Assembly: GCA_930367205.1 (NCBI GenBank)
Contig: OV884011.1
Coordinates: 113,451,139-113,515,138, forward strand
Length of the DNA: 64,000 bases
Direction of reading: 5' to 3'
Source of the DNA: Acanthosoma haemorrhoidale
Lineage: Eukaryota; Arthropoda; Insecta; Hemiptera; Acanthosomatidae
Part shown: piece after piece, positions 27,201 through 35,639 of the stretch
How the letters are laid out: every line of letters starts with the position of its first letter
How positions within the stretch are numbered: position 1 is the first letter of the stretch
Notes under the pieces: model-generated
Database searches by the model: none
What the model was told of the DNA's origin: nothing
What the model saw: the letters and a program-made list of their open reading frames with translations, nothing else
Position numbers and translations under genes: made by a program

Positions 27201-29983
27201 TCTTTACCCCTCTCTACTTCTCTGAAAACACCTGTTTTAACATTGAAGTTTAATGTTAATCAAACCCAAAAATAAATGAAGACTTAAGACAATATAATAT
27301 AAAAGCATAAATATAATATGAAACAATCTATTATCAAAATGCAACGTCTGCCTTCATGAGATAGGTATATTCCACCCACTTCAGTAGGATAGTGCTTCAA
27401 AAAACAAAATAACGTTCAAGTTTCAAGTGGTTTCCGTACCTCTAACTAATGTTAAATATAACAAGTGAACAAAAACTCACAGCTTTTAAAATGGATGAAA
27501 ACTTACTTTGTGACAATAATAAACAGCCATAGCTATCTGCCTGAAAATTCTTCTGGCTTCACTTTCTTCTAAAACCTTTCTTTTACTTAAATAATCATAT
27601 AACTCACCACCAGCCGCATATTCCATAACTAGAACCATTTTGTCGCGATTCTCAAAAACTAAAAAGAACAAATAAATAATAAACATTGCTTAGACCAAGT
27701 ATAATTAAATAATCACACATAAATAATGAAAACAATTTAAACATTCCCATCCACTTTCATCTTTTCTGTAAATTTTATTTTGTATTTTTTTCACAAGGAA
27801 AAAAAAGTAAGGCAAAATTAAAAAACAAAGGATATTTGAGACGGTGAATTTTTCTCCTTGGAAAAAAAAAAAAGTGACCATTCTTGAATGAAAATCAGTT
27901 AATTGAGTTTAAACTAAATTCAGCCAGTCTAGGTAGGATCTGGATCTTTTCAAGTCATGAAGCAGTTTCACTAACTCCTAACTAAATAATACTGGACTCT
28001 GATAATTTACTTACCTTCATAAATATGTATTATGTAAGGATGCCTGAGTGAAGACATTATCTGAATTTCTCTTCTTATTCTTATTAAATCTGCTTCAGTC
28101 TCTATTTTACATTTTTTAATGGTTTTTATAGCAACCTGAAAATTAATAAAACACTTCACACATGTACTATTTAAAAGAATAATAAACAGTGCAGTCAAAT
28201 TCGAACTTCAGTAAACCGAACAACACTGTGATAGTGCAAACAGGTTTTTTTTTAATTAGTAGAAATGGGGAGCTGTTGAATGATATAAAATTTGGAGGGA
28301 AACGGGTGCATAAAACATTAACTAATAGTGGCAAGTGCAACATCTTGACAAGGGGGAGAGTGTGACTAATTTGGCCCAAGAATATAACGTCAGTAAGTCC
28401 ACAAAAAAATGGAGAAAAAATAGCCACTTGTGCATAGGTTTCTGAAGAAGTGCCTAATAAAAGACAAGCTATTCGATCTATTAATTACCCTCTTCTTGAT
28501 GCGGCTGTTTACAAATGGTGTTTACAAGGCACTCTTTTTTTTTTGGTCAAATTTTGAGATAAAAAGCCAAATTTTTACAAACAGAAATGTATCCCGATTT
28601 AAACGATTTTAAAGCTAGTGATGGTTGGCTAGATAAATTTAAAAGCATCGTGGCATCCATTACCTTTCCAGTGATAAAGCTGCTGTTGAGCCATTTAAGC
28701 ATAAGTTTATAAAAAAATTATGCACTGGGTCTCATACCAGAATAAATTTACAATGTGGGCAAGAGTGGTCTCCTTCCAGATAAGAACTTATCCTCCCTTT
28801 CTTCTTAGAAATAAAACATAAAGGTATCTGGGTGCAAAATAAAATAATAATAACATTTCTACCTTGTTCCAATGCAATCGAAGATTATTAATTGAAAATG
28901 ATGTATGTAGGAAAATCTAAAAATTCAGGGCTTTCAATAACTGCTCATTTCCTCATTTTTTCAAAGGTCAGATAAAAGGCTGCATAAACTTGTCATTATT
29001 CAAAGAAACTCGGTCAATTCATCCCATCATCAGTGAGAAAGCATTTGGAATAAGTAAATCTTGAACAAAAAAAACCCTAATCCTTATAGAAAACTATCTT
29101 ACTCATTCAGATTTAAGTGAGTTTAAATGAAAGATGATGGTAACTTCACAACAATTTTTTTTTCCTCTGATCTGTACATTCCCCACTTTTACAGTCAATT
29201 GATCAAAACGTGATTCAGGTTATAAAGAGAGATTAAAAGAAAGGCCAGTTTTCACAAGATGTATCCTCCTGGAACTGTAAGGAAAAGAGAGCGAACAAAG
29301 CAGATTGGAAGGAAGTGAAGAAAATTAGTTCACTTTCAAAACGGATGAGGAAATTATAACACGAGTTTTTAACAGATCAAATGAAGAATAAGAGTGCCAA
29401 AATTTTGTGCAAATATAACAATAAATAAACATTGAAAGAATTATAGAGGAAGGGACGCGACCATCCTATTACAAGCGAGGTGTTGAACTATAACCATGCC
29501 AAATATGGTCCTAATACCCTACTGGTTGGTTCATAAGCATTTTTGGAGCGTACCTACACCACTCAAGGCCGCTTTAAGAACCAAAATTTATTATTAATTT
29601 AATAGATGTTTGTTATAAACTGTCAATATTTAATTCAATTTCAAGAAAATATATTAATTACCTCTTGACCAGTCTCTTTATTAATCCCAAGTTGAACTTT
29701 ACCATATGTACCTTGGCCTAATTTAGCAATGGTTTCAAACCTAAAAATCAAAATCAATGAGATACATCTGATAAGCTTGCCATAAAAAGGTGCTCAAATT
29801 AGTTGTCAGACAAAATAATAATAAATAAGCAGAAACCAAGTATAAACATAAGTCGTACAAATGCAATCAAATCAATTTAACAAACCTTTGCTTAAGTTTT
29901 CTTCTGTGGTTATGAAGAGTTACACCCCCTGTACTCTCCAACCCCCCCATAATGTTATTAATGGAAGATTCTGGTACAACCAT
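1..29983 (-). CDS. NUAK: NUAK-family Ser/Thr protein kinase (AMPK-related), 19 coding exons, 3' end off window
   Basis: Joining 19 exons by GT-AG splice sites gives one open frame of about 998 codons from ATG at 29983 to the left edge. Seen in it: Gly loop LGQGTYGKV (residues 40-48), VAIK lysine (K63), helix-C glutamate (E82), CHRDLKLEN (D157), ADFGLS (D175), the T-loop [16 protein letters not shown] (T190 fits the LKB1 site) and a domain end at HPWM (about 285). The order and the phrase RREIQIMSS plus [14 protein letters not shown] match NUAK1/2 rather than other AMPK-related kinases. After the domain come a Lys/Glu-rich linker (residues 360-588) and a Ser/Arg-rich tail. Family knowledge: NUAK kinases are activated by LKB1 and control myosin phosphatase, adhesion and proteostasis. 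I saw no GILK PP1-binding motif in the visible part, but the C-terminus is missing. All exon phases agree, so the model is firm; the start codon is the first ATG after a good acceptor. Confidence 0.93.
511..908. repeat. Head-to-head inverted pair of tRNA-like SINEs (pair 1)
   Basis: The left copy (about 511-640) is on minus, with B-box-like GGGTTCAAATCC. The right copy (about 790-908) is on plus, with GGGTTCGAATCAT. Both carry AAAGAGTGCC before the B box and the tail CTTT(T/G)GCTAATA. The tails face outwards, so the unit begins TTATTAGC and ends GCTAATA. Lies in NUAK intron 18. Confidence 0.6.
909..5815. other. NUAK intron 18, remainder
   Basis: AT-rich intron. Holds a run of 19 G (4113-4131) and a run of 15 C (5659-5673), both unusual against the local composition, and several poly-T tracts. 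The minus ORF at 3940-4359 exists only because the G run reads as poly-Pro. Nothing else recognised. Confidence 0.6.
5816..5910 (-). CDS. NUAK: NUAK exon 18
   Basis: 95 bp between TTTCAG|GAGGA and AGAG|GTTTG. Encodes [20 protein letters not shown] then [12 protein letters not shown]. Basic and Ser-rich. Confidence 0.8.
6015..6103 (-). CDS. NUAK: NUAK exon 17
   Basis: 89 bp between TTAAAG|GTGCG and CCAGC|GTATGT. Encodes [20 protein letters not shown] then [10 protein letters not shown]. Confidence 0.8.
6292..6457 (-). CDS. NUAK: NUAK exon 16
   Basis: 166 bp between TTATAG|TTCTG and CAAGG|GTAAT. Encodes [20 protein letters not shown], then an acidic [15 protein letters not shown]. Phase 2 in, phase 0 out. 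Confidence 0.8.
6458..7789. other. NUAK intron 15
   Basis: AT-rich, no coding sequence recognised. A tRNA-like TAGTGGTTAGAGCA occurs on minus near 7007-7020, but its box order is wrong for a SINE. Confidence 0.5.
7790..7939 (-). CDS. NUAK: NUAK exon 15
   Basis: 150 bp between TTACAG|TTTAG and ATGAG|GTAGAT. Encodes [20 protein letters not shown], then [18 protein letters not shown]. The 'hydrophobic IP-I' phrase echoes exon 14 (HIIPIQIE / VIIPIAVE). Confidence 0.8.
8041..8172 (-). CDS. NUAK: NUAK exon 14
   Basis: 132 bp between TTGTAG|ACCAT and TCTAG|GTTTG. Encodes [20 protein letters not shown] then [12 protein letters not shown]. Phase 2 on both sides. Confidence 0.8.
8320..9310 (-). mobile_element. 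Decayed non-LTR retrotransposon (Jockey-like reverse transcriptase)
   Basis: On minus, broken frames read SYRPISLLN, then THQLAFKS, then [16 protein letters not shown] and a C-terminal part near TLQVTHITN. These are reverse transcriptase blocks in the right order. Stops and frameshifts throughout; inside NUAK intron 13. Confidence 0.8.
9741..9818 (-). CDS. NUAK: NUAK exon 13
   Basis: 78 bp between TTACAG|TATTC and CCCAG|GTGAG. Encodes [20 protein letters not shown] then PVPPP. Ser/Thr/Pro-rich, probably disordered. Confidence 0.8.
10333..10409 (-). CDS. NUAK: NUAK exon 12
   Basis: 77 bp between TTCCAG|GTAAT and CATT|GTAAGT. Encodes [20 protein letters not shown] then KLSKS. Leaves phase 2, which exon 13 completes. 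Confidence 0.8.
11227..11391 (-). CDS. NUAK: NUAK exon 11
   Basis: A 55-codon exon with both phases 0: acceptor TTCCAG|GTATC, donor TTAAG|GTGAAA. Encodes [17 protein letters not shown] and an acidic end [14 protein letters not shown]. Confidence 0.82.
12402..13087 (-). CDS. NUAK: NUAK exon 10, long Lys/Glu-rich linker
   Basis: A 686-bp open exon, the largest in the window, between TTTTCAG|TTGAA and TTAAA|GTAAGT. It encodes about 229 residues rich in Lys and Glu, with a basic-Ser patch ([12 protein letters not shown]), and ends [10 protein letters not shown]. It looks disordered and highly charged; vertebrate NUAK tails share only this general character. No catalytic role is seen. Confidence 0.85.
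13176..13284 (-). CDS. NUAK: NUAK exon 9, post-kinase linker
   Basis: Acceptor TTTAG|GTACC, donor AAAAG|GTATT. Encodes [20 protein letters not shown] and a Ser/Pro-rich end. Phase 0 in and phase 1 out fit both neighbours. Confidence 0.82.
13555..13868. repeat. Head-to-head inverted pair of tRNA-like SINEs (pair 2)
   Basis: The left copy is on minus: AGATATAGCTCAGATGG (A box) then TTTCAAGTTCC, with tail CTTTGGCTAATAATC. The right copy is on plus: AGGTTTGGATCC with tail ATCGGCTAGG. Same arrangement as pair 1. Lies in NUAK intron 8, just before the mariner at 14154. Confidence 0.55.
14154..14811 (+). mobile_element. Internally deleted mariner element
   Basis: Flanked by TA on both sides. Inverted ends share GTTG(T/G)CCAAAAAGTC and then GTTCGGTTTT. 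The inside holds mariner transposase pieces: [12 protein letters not shown] (first Asp), a frameshift near 14440, then [12 protein letters not shown] (second Asp) and [13 protein letters not shown]. The copy then jumps to the 3' end and so lacks the third catalytic Asp. The N-terminal DNA-binding region is also gone. Confidence 0.9.
14247..14740 (+). pseudogene. Mariner transposase fragment (frameshifted)
   Basis: Two overlapping frames (14247 onwards and 14411 onwards) give the catalytic core of a mariner transposase, related to LxKRxxTGDEKW and HDNARPHTS types. A frameshift near 14440 and loss of both ends make it inactive. Confidence 0.85.
15401..15600 (-). CDS. NUAK: NUAK exon 8, end of kinase domain
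   Basis: Acceptor TTCTAG|GTGG, donor CCTAGT|GTATGT. Encodes [20 protein letters not shown], ending the kinase domain at CQHPWM, then [19 protein letters not shown]. Subdomain XI is diverged from vertebrate NUAK1 (KGTDRLD against NPDRRAT) but keeps the conserved Arg. Confidence 0.88.
15630..15890. repeat. Head-to-head inverted pair of tRNA-like SINEs (pair 3)
   Basis: The left minus copy is the best preserved: TGCAGGGATAGCTCAGAGG (A box), AGATTGGGAGTTT, then CCGGGTTCAAGCCC (B box). The plus copy keeps GTGTTCGTGCAG, AGATTGGGG and tail CTTTGGCTAAT. Lies in NUAK intron 7, ending 30 bp from exon 8. Confidence 0.6.
15891..18196. other. NUAK introns 6-7 (exon 7 lies within)
   Basis: AT-rich intron DNA around exon 7 (17670-17791). 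No recognisable repeat besides simple poly-T (16510-16521). Confidence 0.5.
17670..17791 (-). CDS. NUAK: NUAK exon 7, C-lobe
   Basis: Acceptor ACAG|GTCTC, donor TCAG|GTAAG. Encodes [18 protein letters not shown], then [13 protein letters not shown]. It completes the Trp begun in exon 6 (phase 2). Confidence 0.94.
18197..18327 (-). CDS. NUAK: NUAK exon 6, DFG motif and LKB1 T-loop
   Basis: Acceptor GACAG|ATAGC, donor CTG|GTGAGT. Encodes [15 protein letters not shown], then [16 protein letters not shown] and [11 protein letters not shown]190 in LSTFCGSP is the position phosphorylated by LKB1 across AMPK-related kinases. Confidence 0.95.
19011..19890 (-). mobile_element. Deleted mariner element with mapped target site
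   Basis: The left end is TTAGGTCGTTCCG and the right end, reversed, is TCAGGTTGAGTC, each bounded by TA. On minus, the N-terminal part of a mariner transposase ([14 protein letters not shown], then [14 protein letters not shown]) is followed by a jump to [12 protein letters not shown]. The second and third catalytic Asp blocks are missing. A neighbouring uninterrupted copy of the host sequence (18801-18946) confirms the borders. Lies in NUAK intron 5. Confidence 0.85.
19208..19736 (-). pseudogene. Mariner transposase fragment
   Basis: From the start at 19736 the frame gives the HTH region [19 protein letters not shown]; a second frame ending at 19208 gives [12 protein letters not shown] and [12 protein letters not shown]. 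Much of the middle and all of the C-terminal catalytic part is gone. Inactive. Confidence 0.85.
20880..21240 (+). pseudogene. Possible Tigger/jerky transposase C-terminal remnant
   Basis: The frame reads [20 protein letters not shown], then [17 protein letters not shown] and [16 protein letters not shown]. The acidic stretch followed by a helical 'ALKNIEKF' is the layout of CENP-B/Tigger transposase C-termini. No DDE block is seen beside it. Lies in NUAK intron 5. Confidence 0.45.
21241..24359. other. NUAK introns 4-5 between Tigger remnant and LINE (exon 5 lies within)
   Basis: AT-rich around exon 5. Near 21651 a pogo-end-like CAGTACAGACCTGATTATC has no inverted partner nearby. GAACATATGGAATTCA occurs twice (about 21694 and 22102). 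A minus ORF at 23677-23958 (includes [19 protein letters not shown]) looks somewhat coding but is unrecognised. Confidence 0.4.
23108..23173 (-). CDS. NUAK: NUAK exon 5, catalytic loop
   Basis: A 22-codon exon between TTCCAG and AAG|GTGACA, both phases 0. Encodes [20 protein letters not shown], holding the catalytic Asp157 and Asn162. It is too short to appear as a long ORF, but its sequence is unmistakable. Confidence 0.94.
24360..25760 (-). mobile_element. Decayed non-LTR retrotransposon (RT and C-terminal part)
   Basis: On minus, in order: [18 protein letters not shown], then [19 protein letters not shown] (degraded KAPGPD), [54 protein letters not shown] and [10 protein letters not shown]. 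This is a known LINE architecture in which the RT is followed by 'WKxKPLHG' and 'TEGFLxAAQDQ' motifs. Several frameshifts. Lies in NUAK intron 4. Confidence 0.8.
26058..26973 (+). mobile_element. Tigger/pogo-type DNA element, non-autonomous, intact ends
   Basis: The ends are perfect inverted repeats of at least 23 bp beginning CAGTTGTCCCTCGATAATCC, flanked by TA duplications (26056-57 and 26974-75). A second AATCCGAC block lies inside each end. The 916-bp element carries one intact ORF (26282-26695). Lies in NUAK intron 4, about 300 bp from the LINE. Confidence 0.92.
26282..26695 (+). CDS. Tigger-derived ORF: HTH domain joined to transposase C-terminus, no DDE core
   Basis: An intact 137-residue ORF with a clean ATG and stop inside the 916-bp element. 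Residues 1-55 are a CENP-B/Psq-type helix-turn-helix ([20 protein letters not shown], then [13 protein letters not shown]). From about 65 onwards it is the acidic and helical C-terminus of Tigger transposases, ending [13 protein letters not shown]. The roughly 300-residue DDE core is absent, yet the frame is kept across the join. It could bind the element ends but cannot cut them. Expression is unknown; it lies antisense to NUAK. Confidence 0.75.
   Translation: MASTSVKRKHKTLNLSEKWEIIKRIDRGETPSAISKVYDIGRPTVYDIVKNTDVTDAEIIQEVATVDDEMIKEAVPEKNFTVSCDEALSATKTLLRWCEERELDFSNILMLKGIQEQAMTDCLHKKKQKKIAEFFNV
27507..27658 (-). CDS. NUAK: NUAK exon 4, hinge and helix E
   Basis: Acceptor TTTTTAG, donor CAAA|GTAAGT. 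Encodes [18 protein letters not shown], then [18 protein letters not shown] and YYCHK. The GELYDYLS stretch is typical of NUAK kinases. Confidence 0.94.
28015..28135 (-). CDS. NUAK: NUAK exon 3, VAIK lysine and helix C
   Basis: Acceptor CAG|GTTGC, donor GAAG|GTAAG. Encodes [12 protein letters not shown], then [20 protein letters not shown]: the ATP-binding Lys63 and the helix-C Glu82. Nearly colinear with vertebrate NUAK1. Confidence 0.94.
28180..29560 (+). mobile_element. Decayed Tigger/jerky-type transposase
   Basis: Across broken plus-strand frames: [11 protein letters not shown] (HTH), [14 protein letters not shown] (the CENP-B second DNA-binding block), [10 protein letters not shown], and phrases resembling GKSKNPRAFKNC. 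The order follows a Tigger/jerky transposase from HTH to DDE. Many stops; terminal repeats not found. Fills NUAK intron 2. Confidence 0.65.
29662..29740 (-). CDS. NUAK: NUAK exon 2, glycine loop
   Basis: Acceptor TTTTTAG and donor GAG|GTAATT. Encodes [18 protein letters not shown] and the following KETGQE, which is kinase subdomain I. Phase 2 in, phase 0 out. Confidence 0.92.
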
Positions 29984-29986
29984 TTT
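29886..29986 (-). CDS. NUAK: NUAK coding exon 1 (start codon)
   Basis: Acceptor CAG precedes AAAATGG; the ATG is at 29983-29981 and the frame reads [14 protein letters not shown] then [10 protein letters not shown]. The donor is AAAG|GTTTG. Residues 1-33 lie just before the kinase domain; the basic [12 protein letters not shown] resembles the NUAK lead-in. The acceptor upstream of the ATG implies at least one 5' UTR exon further right. Confidence 0.85.
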
Positions 29987-32900
29987 CTGAAAAACAGAAA
30001 GTAATATATGAACATATATGTTATGTCAATATTCACAACAATAATACCCTAATACACAATAATAATACAATTATAAAATAGTAATAATGAAAAGAAAAAT
30101 AATCTTTACTCTATGAATAATAAATATGTTTACATAATTAAAAAGATCCAGTCACACCCACATGGGAGTTGAAATAAAAATTAAGCTAAATATAAAAAAG
30201 TACAAAATTTGCCACTGGTGATAATAGTGTGAAATAGCATTCAAACTGTCAAGATTTAGGCAACTGTAGAAAGAAGAAATAAATAAAAAAGACAGAATAT
30301 GAAACCTAGGAGGCTTGTAGGATGATGAATAGTGTGTGAAGTGTTCAGTCCCAAAAACCTTATGCTTGAAAGAGAAAACAGCAATTAAATGAAGCAGATC
30401 TGTGGCGGAGAGTTGAGGTCTGATATGTATCGTTTTGGGAGAGGATTAAAATTTAAGAAGATAATATAGAGTTATAGCCAAAGTAATAAGACAAATTCTC
30501 AGAAAATGTTGTCAAATGATGAAAGGGTCTAGCCATTCTGAATCCTCATACTGGTGCGAAATGTGTGAATCTTTCAGGATCACAACGTTAAATCAGAGGA
30601 AGCAGTTCTTGGGATTTTTTAGTTTTTCTTCAAGAAACAAAGGGATGTTACTACAAGCCATGGAGCAGAAGTGAGGGAGGAAACTAGTAGTTAGCAAATT
30701 TGTTTAGAAATAGGATGAGCTGAGCAGTTCATCAATTTTAAGATGGATACTGAATGTCGATTATTTGTTATGTACATTCTTTCTAGGTTAAATATTGATC
30801 TAGGATGAGGTCAAAATATTAACTTGGGAATAATATTGGACAGGAGTTTCATTTGTGAGTAGAAAAAGATAATAGTTAAAGGGTTTAGAGATTATCATGT
30901 AAGGGCGATTTGGATAATTTTGGGTTTTAATTAAGACTGTTGTCTTAGACATTTTAACCAATCAGTCCAAATCCTCCAGATTTTTTAGGAAAGCTCCACA
31001 GAGTTCCGAAGGATTCATGGATATATATTTGCATTGAACAATCAGGATTGGACTTGTCTATGACTATTAATGTAAGAGCAAAATAGTGTTATGCTATATT
31101 ATAATAGACTTTTGTCACAGTAGATGTTTGACACCCTTATGTACTCCCAATTCTAATAGGAGTTACACCTTACTATTAAATAAAATTCACAGTCAACCAT
31201 AGTTAAATAGGTTCAAGGTAAATTATGAACTGCAATTCTGAATTCCGCAAACTGAATAATTAAAGAAATGGTCAACATTATGGTGCAGATCAGAGACATG
31301 GATTTTGAGTCTTGTGTTTCTGATGCAGTAACCATTGATGAGTTTACCAAATATTTCTTTGATGAGATCATTATTAACAAAAATATGATGTTAATGGCTG
31401 AATCAATTAGCTTAGATGTAATAGACAAAATAAATAATCAGGTTTATGCCAATTTCGTTCTCTTCTTTTCTTTATTTTTATTAGAATTTTGCAACTGCAT
31501 ATATTATATTTATGGATTTTTCCATTGCACTTTACTTGAATATATTTTACCTCTCTGTTATATCATTATTTAACTTAATAAAGAAACTAGACTTGTTAAT
31601 ATTGCGTATTTTAAATAATAAATTGTGTCTCTTTCAAGCCAAATAGCAATGATAGTGAGGATTCACCTATTACTACAGATAAGTACTATCAGCTGTTTAT
31701 TTTAATATAGTGTAGGGTTGTGGTAAATGTTAAATGATTTTAAGATTATGGGTTCAAATACTTGGACAGGCAGTGAATATTTTTTTTCACTTGCAGTTGT
31801 ACGAGACATGATAAATAAAGGCCGAAAACTCTTTGCCGTCTAAATTTTTTTTTTGTTAGCCAGGATTGAATGTTTTTTTACTTTATTATCCATAGGGTAC
31901 TTGGTTTCCGAATTTAGCAATTTTTCCATCCATCCATGACAATAATCATTAATAGATACTTCAATACAAACAAATAAGTACTGTGAATGTTCAGTTATGA
32001 ATTAAGCTATTCAATAATAATATTTGATGAAAGAGGGTCATACATTTAATTGTTAAAAGCACAGAACATATTAATACTTCATTAATTTACTGTAAATTTT
32101 CAAAGAATATATTTGCTTGCCATAAAGTTAGGTGTGGAACAGGTTTACAGATTAGAGCTCCACTGCAGAACTGAATTCACTACTTTAAGTCGCAGGACTG
32201 GAATATGTCGAGACCTGAATATACTAGATTGAAGACTTGGGCGGGGCCAGAGAGGACATAATGTCTAAACTAATGGTTAACTTAACACTATATTCACATT
32301 TATGAATCGAATCTAAACCAAAATAAATATTTTACAGACACTTTAAGCCTTAATATTAGGGGGGGGGGGGAAATCCATACCTAACACAGAAAATAACATA
32401 AAGCTATTTGGAATAATCAAGAAAGCAGTAAAATCAAAAATTGTTATCATATTTTTCTCAGTTTAGGAGTGCCAACTGTAAGGTGTTCTTTACAAAGTAA
32501 TAACACTTTTGGCAAATCTGAGATAACTGTTTAAGCAGAAGCAAGTTATGGTTAAATTGGTTCTTTAAGTTATATTGTTATAGTATTTTGGCAAGTCTTG
32601 AGGATGGCAATGTAAGTTGTCAAAAACCCTAAACATTTCTTGAAAATAACTTGAGGGGAAATTCAAGTGTTTCACTCCTTTGAATTGTTTTAGAAACACT
32701 TAACTAGATAAAATAATTCTGATGAGTTAAAATTACAAGCATCTTCACAGTATCTTTTAAGCAATATAAATGAAAACTAAAATAAGAGATGTAAGTAATA
32801 AAATTACACAAAAAGAACATTTTCATATTGTATATTTTATTTTACGCTACTTTTGATAATACAACCTCTATAAATGTTTTATTAATTTAAGTATTAACAG

Positions 32901-33834
32901 TTAAACGACAATCTGCCAACTATATCTTGAAGTGGGAAACTAACATATCTATTAATTAGATTAAAAATTATTTCACTAAATAACATTCAGCTAAATAGAA
33001 TTACAATCACTGAAGCTAAAAATAAAGGCAATCTTGAAAATGATAGTGAAATAGGATATTTATAGCAGAAGTTTACAAATAAATAACAGCACAATAAATT
33101 GAAGCTGAAACAAAAAACAAAATTTAATAACCAAAATTAATTTATATATTGATGAAGAAAGATCATATTACATTAACTCCACAGCTATAACATTAACGTA
33201 GAAAATACATTTATGTTAAGAAATTAAATTGAAGCAAATAATCAATTTAACTACAGATCCTCAAGAATTTTTAAATAATTTTAGAATAGTTAGTTGAAAG
33301 TGAAGTAAGAGTAAAAGGGTCACAACAGAAAAAGTAAAAATAACCCACCTTGACTCTCTGTTTCAAGTGTTATCATCCAAGTAACAATGACAGAATATTA
33401 AGAGAAGTAAAACTATATATTTGCACATTAATGATAAACATTACATGCCATTATTCTGTATACAATGAAACTAGCAATAAGTTCTAAATTAATGTGTCAA
33501 CTTATATTAAACTACCCACACAGAGTGTTACTATTTTTAACCATAGAGCACAACCCATAACTTCCTCTATCTATGATTATTTATAAACGTCCAACGATTA
33601 AAAACACTCATCAAATGTTAAATCTTCGACAAGAAAGTTAGTAGCAAAACATTAGGTAGAACGTTTAATAAAGGCAACAACATATGAAACTTCCAATTAA
33701 TATAATATATAGCAGACTTGTTAGTACCTGAAAATTAAAGATTAACACCCAATTATTCATAGCAAATAATAATTTGACATAATCAAACAGTACCGTAGAA
33801 TTCATACAAAAAGGAATACAAAATACATACTTAC
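29987..33834. other. NUAK 5' intron (inferred)
   Basis: AT-rich. A moderately GC-richer stretch at 30300-31100 may be old repeat DNA, but I could not identify it. Also a run of 12 G (32359-32370) and a B-box-like GGGTTCAAATAC near 31750. Confidence 0.4.
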
Positions 33835-34060
33835 ATTTAATTAAAAGGAACTCGTTTTCTAAAGTGGTTCTAACCTAGCTAAATATAAGTGGAAAAACAA
33901 GGCGTATACATCAGTAAACACCTAAATTCAATCTGAAATTTATGTTTTCTAAAATAACATAAATTACTTGAAAATACTAGTAAAACCTCCAAGATCTATC
34001 AACGTGATTCCCCCCCGCCACAGATTTGCCGTTTAGGACTGATTCTTCTGACGTCATGTC
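33835..34060 (-). promoter_or_regulatory. Candidate NUAK 5' UTR exon and promoter with palindromic CRE
   Basis: Coding exon 1 of NUAK begins after an acceptor, so a non-coding exon must lie to the right. On the minus strand a near-consensus donor AAAT|GTAAGTATG ends at 33835. Within about 220 bp upstream is a C-rich patch and a perfect TGACGTCA (34049-34056), the CREB/ATF palindrome. The transcription start cannot be placed from sequence alone. Confidence 0.3.
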
Positions 34061-34789
34061 TAGACATTTTCAGTAGTACAAACATTTTGCAATTACATTT
34101 ATAGTTAAATGCGTAACTATGGATCATGAAAATTGTAAAAATATACGTGTTAATTATTTTTTTAAATATCTATGCGTTACGATCCTATGTACTAATTTAA
34201 TAACTTTTGCTGTCCTCTTGTATTCTCTTAAGAAATGAATGACGACATTAAATGACTAAAAAAGAAAATGCGTATTATGTATTCTCCAAGAGATATAATT
34301 TTTCAAGACTATTCTTTCTTACCCTTCATAATTTTGCCATAGAGACTTATGTAGAGGCTGATACATTAATACTTAATAAAATTAAAAAAAATGTGGTTTA
34401 TTTTCAGGCTGCGTACTTGTTATTATTTATTTTGATACACCATCCGGTTGAAGTATACCATACTAAATCTTTGATTCGGGTAGTATTTTAGATTTTATGT
34501 TGTAGTCCTCATCTTTTGGGCTGAGTTTAGCAAATTATAATTTTCTAGTAAATTACAATCACCATGCAGTTCATGAGAATTATGACTTTCATGCATTTCG
34601 AAATTCATAATACTCCAAGATTTTTCTTTCGAATGTCTAAAAAAAAATTTTTAACCCCTCAAAAAATTTGAGTGAAAAAAATACAAACCAAAAAATGTAC
34701 AATGACATGGGCTATTTTTACTTTGTAAGGAGGAACTTAAGGCTGTGAAACAGGTTAAGAACTATACAAACTAAGACAAAGACGAGATG

Positions 34790-35545
34790 ATGGAGATCAC
34801 TTTCGGTTTACAAAGAGGAAACTAAAACTAAATGTACTCGTAACTGTAGCCGCCGGTGAGGTGTGTGGATCTGAAAGTGGACGTTTAGGCATGTGGGCTG
34901 ACATCCTTTTGACCAGGCTTGTAATTAAGGCCACCAGTTTACCTTCCATCCAAGGAGGGCCGTGTTGGGGGTGGCATGACGATGTGCTTGGGGTCAAGCC
35001 TCGGATCCTAGGCTCTTTTAACCCAAACGTTTGTGGTCAGGGGACTGGCGTATACTCGGCTGGTTTTTCTCTCTGTCGGTGTTGGTTTCCTGCTGTGGCT
35101 TTTCTTCCTTCTTGTTGGGGTGCTTTGGCTGATCGTTTCTTGCGAAGCTTTTATCTGTAGAGGCAAACAAGTCCAAAAATACATTGATCTGAATTATGCT
35201 CTTACGAGCTACTCATGCACCGCTACCTGCCACTTACCGCAGAGGTTGCAAGCGTGCCCGAACTCCTAGCGCCGTTGGCATTGAGGTATACCCCTCTCCT
35301 CTCTGAAGACAACCACGCGACGTGACTGACTGCTCTGATGTTCTCCAGTGAGTTCAGCTGTGACATCTGGTGTTGTGACAGGATTTATCTCCATCTTTCG
35401 GCTACCTGCGTCCGTGTGACGTATTCTTGTCATGTTGAGGATTCCCTCAATATTATTGAAAGCAGATTGTATTTCTTCGATGTCCTGGACATCGAACCCC
35501 ACTATGAGGGATTTCTTGTTTCTCCGGCCACCTCGTGAGGCGTAT
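34790..35545 (-). mobile_element. LINE ORF1 (gag-like) fragment
   Basis: On minus, GFDVQDIEEIQSAFNN is followed by VVVFREERGIPQCQRR, then EFGHACNLCGKW after one stop. 'IPQCQRCQxFGHAxxxC' is the zinc-knuckle region of Jockey-type ORF1 proteins. A Lys/Pro/Ser-rich stretch follows towards 34800. GC-richer than its surroundings. Confidence 0.6.
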
Positions 35546-35639
35546 GTGTGGTGAGGTAGCTCCTTACATCTTACCAGAGCTACGATTTAGCTATGGTCAT
35601 TGCTGTTGGTTGGATAGACCATTACTTTCTCTTTAGATC

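Noticed and set aside
27006..27275. 89-residue plus ORF in NUAK intron 4
   Set aside because: AT-driven composition, no motif, no splice or promoter support.
31268..31573. Plus ORF beginning MVNIMVQIRDMDFES
   Set aside because: Superficially like an acidic transposase tail, but I could not align it to any Tigger block; left unassigned.
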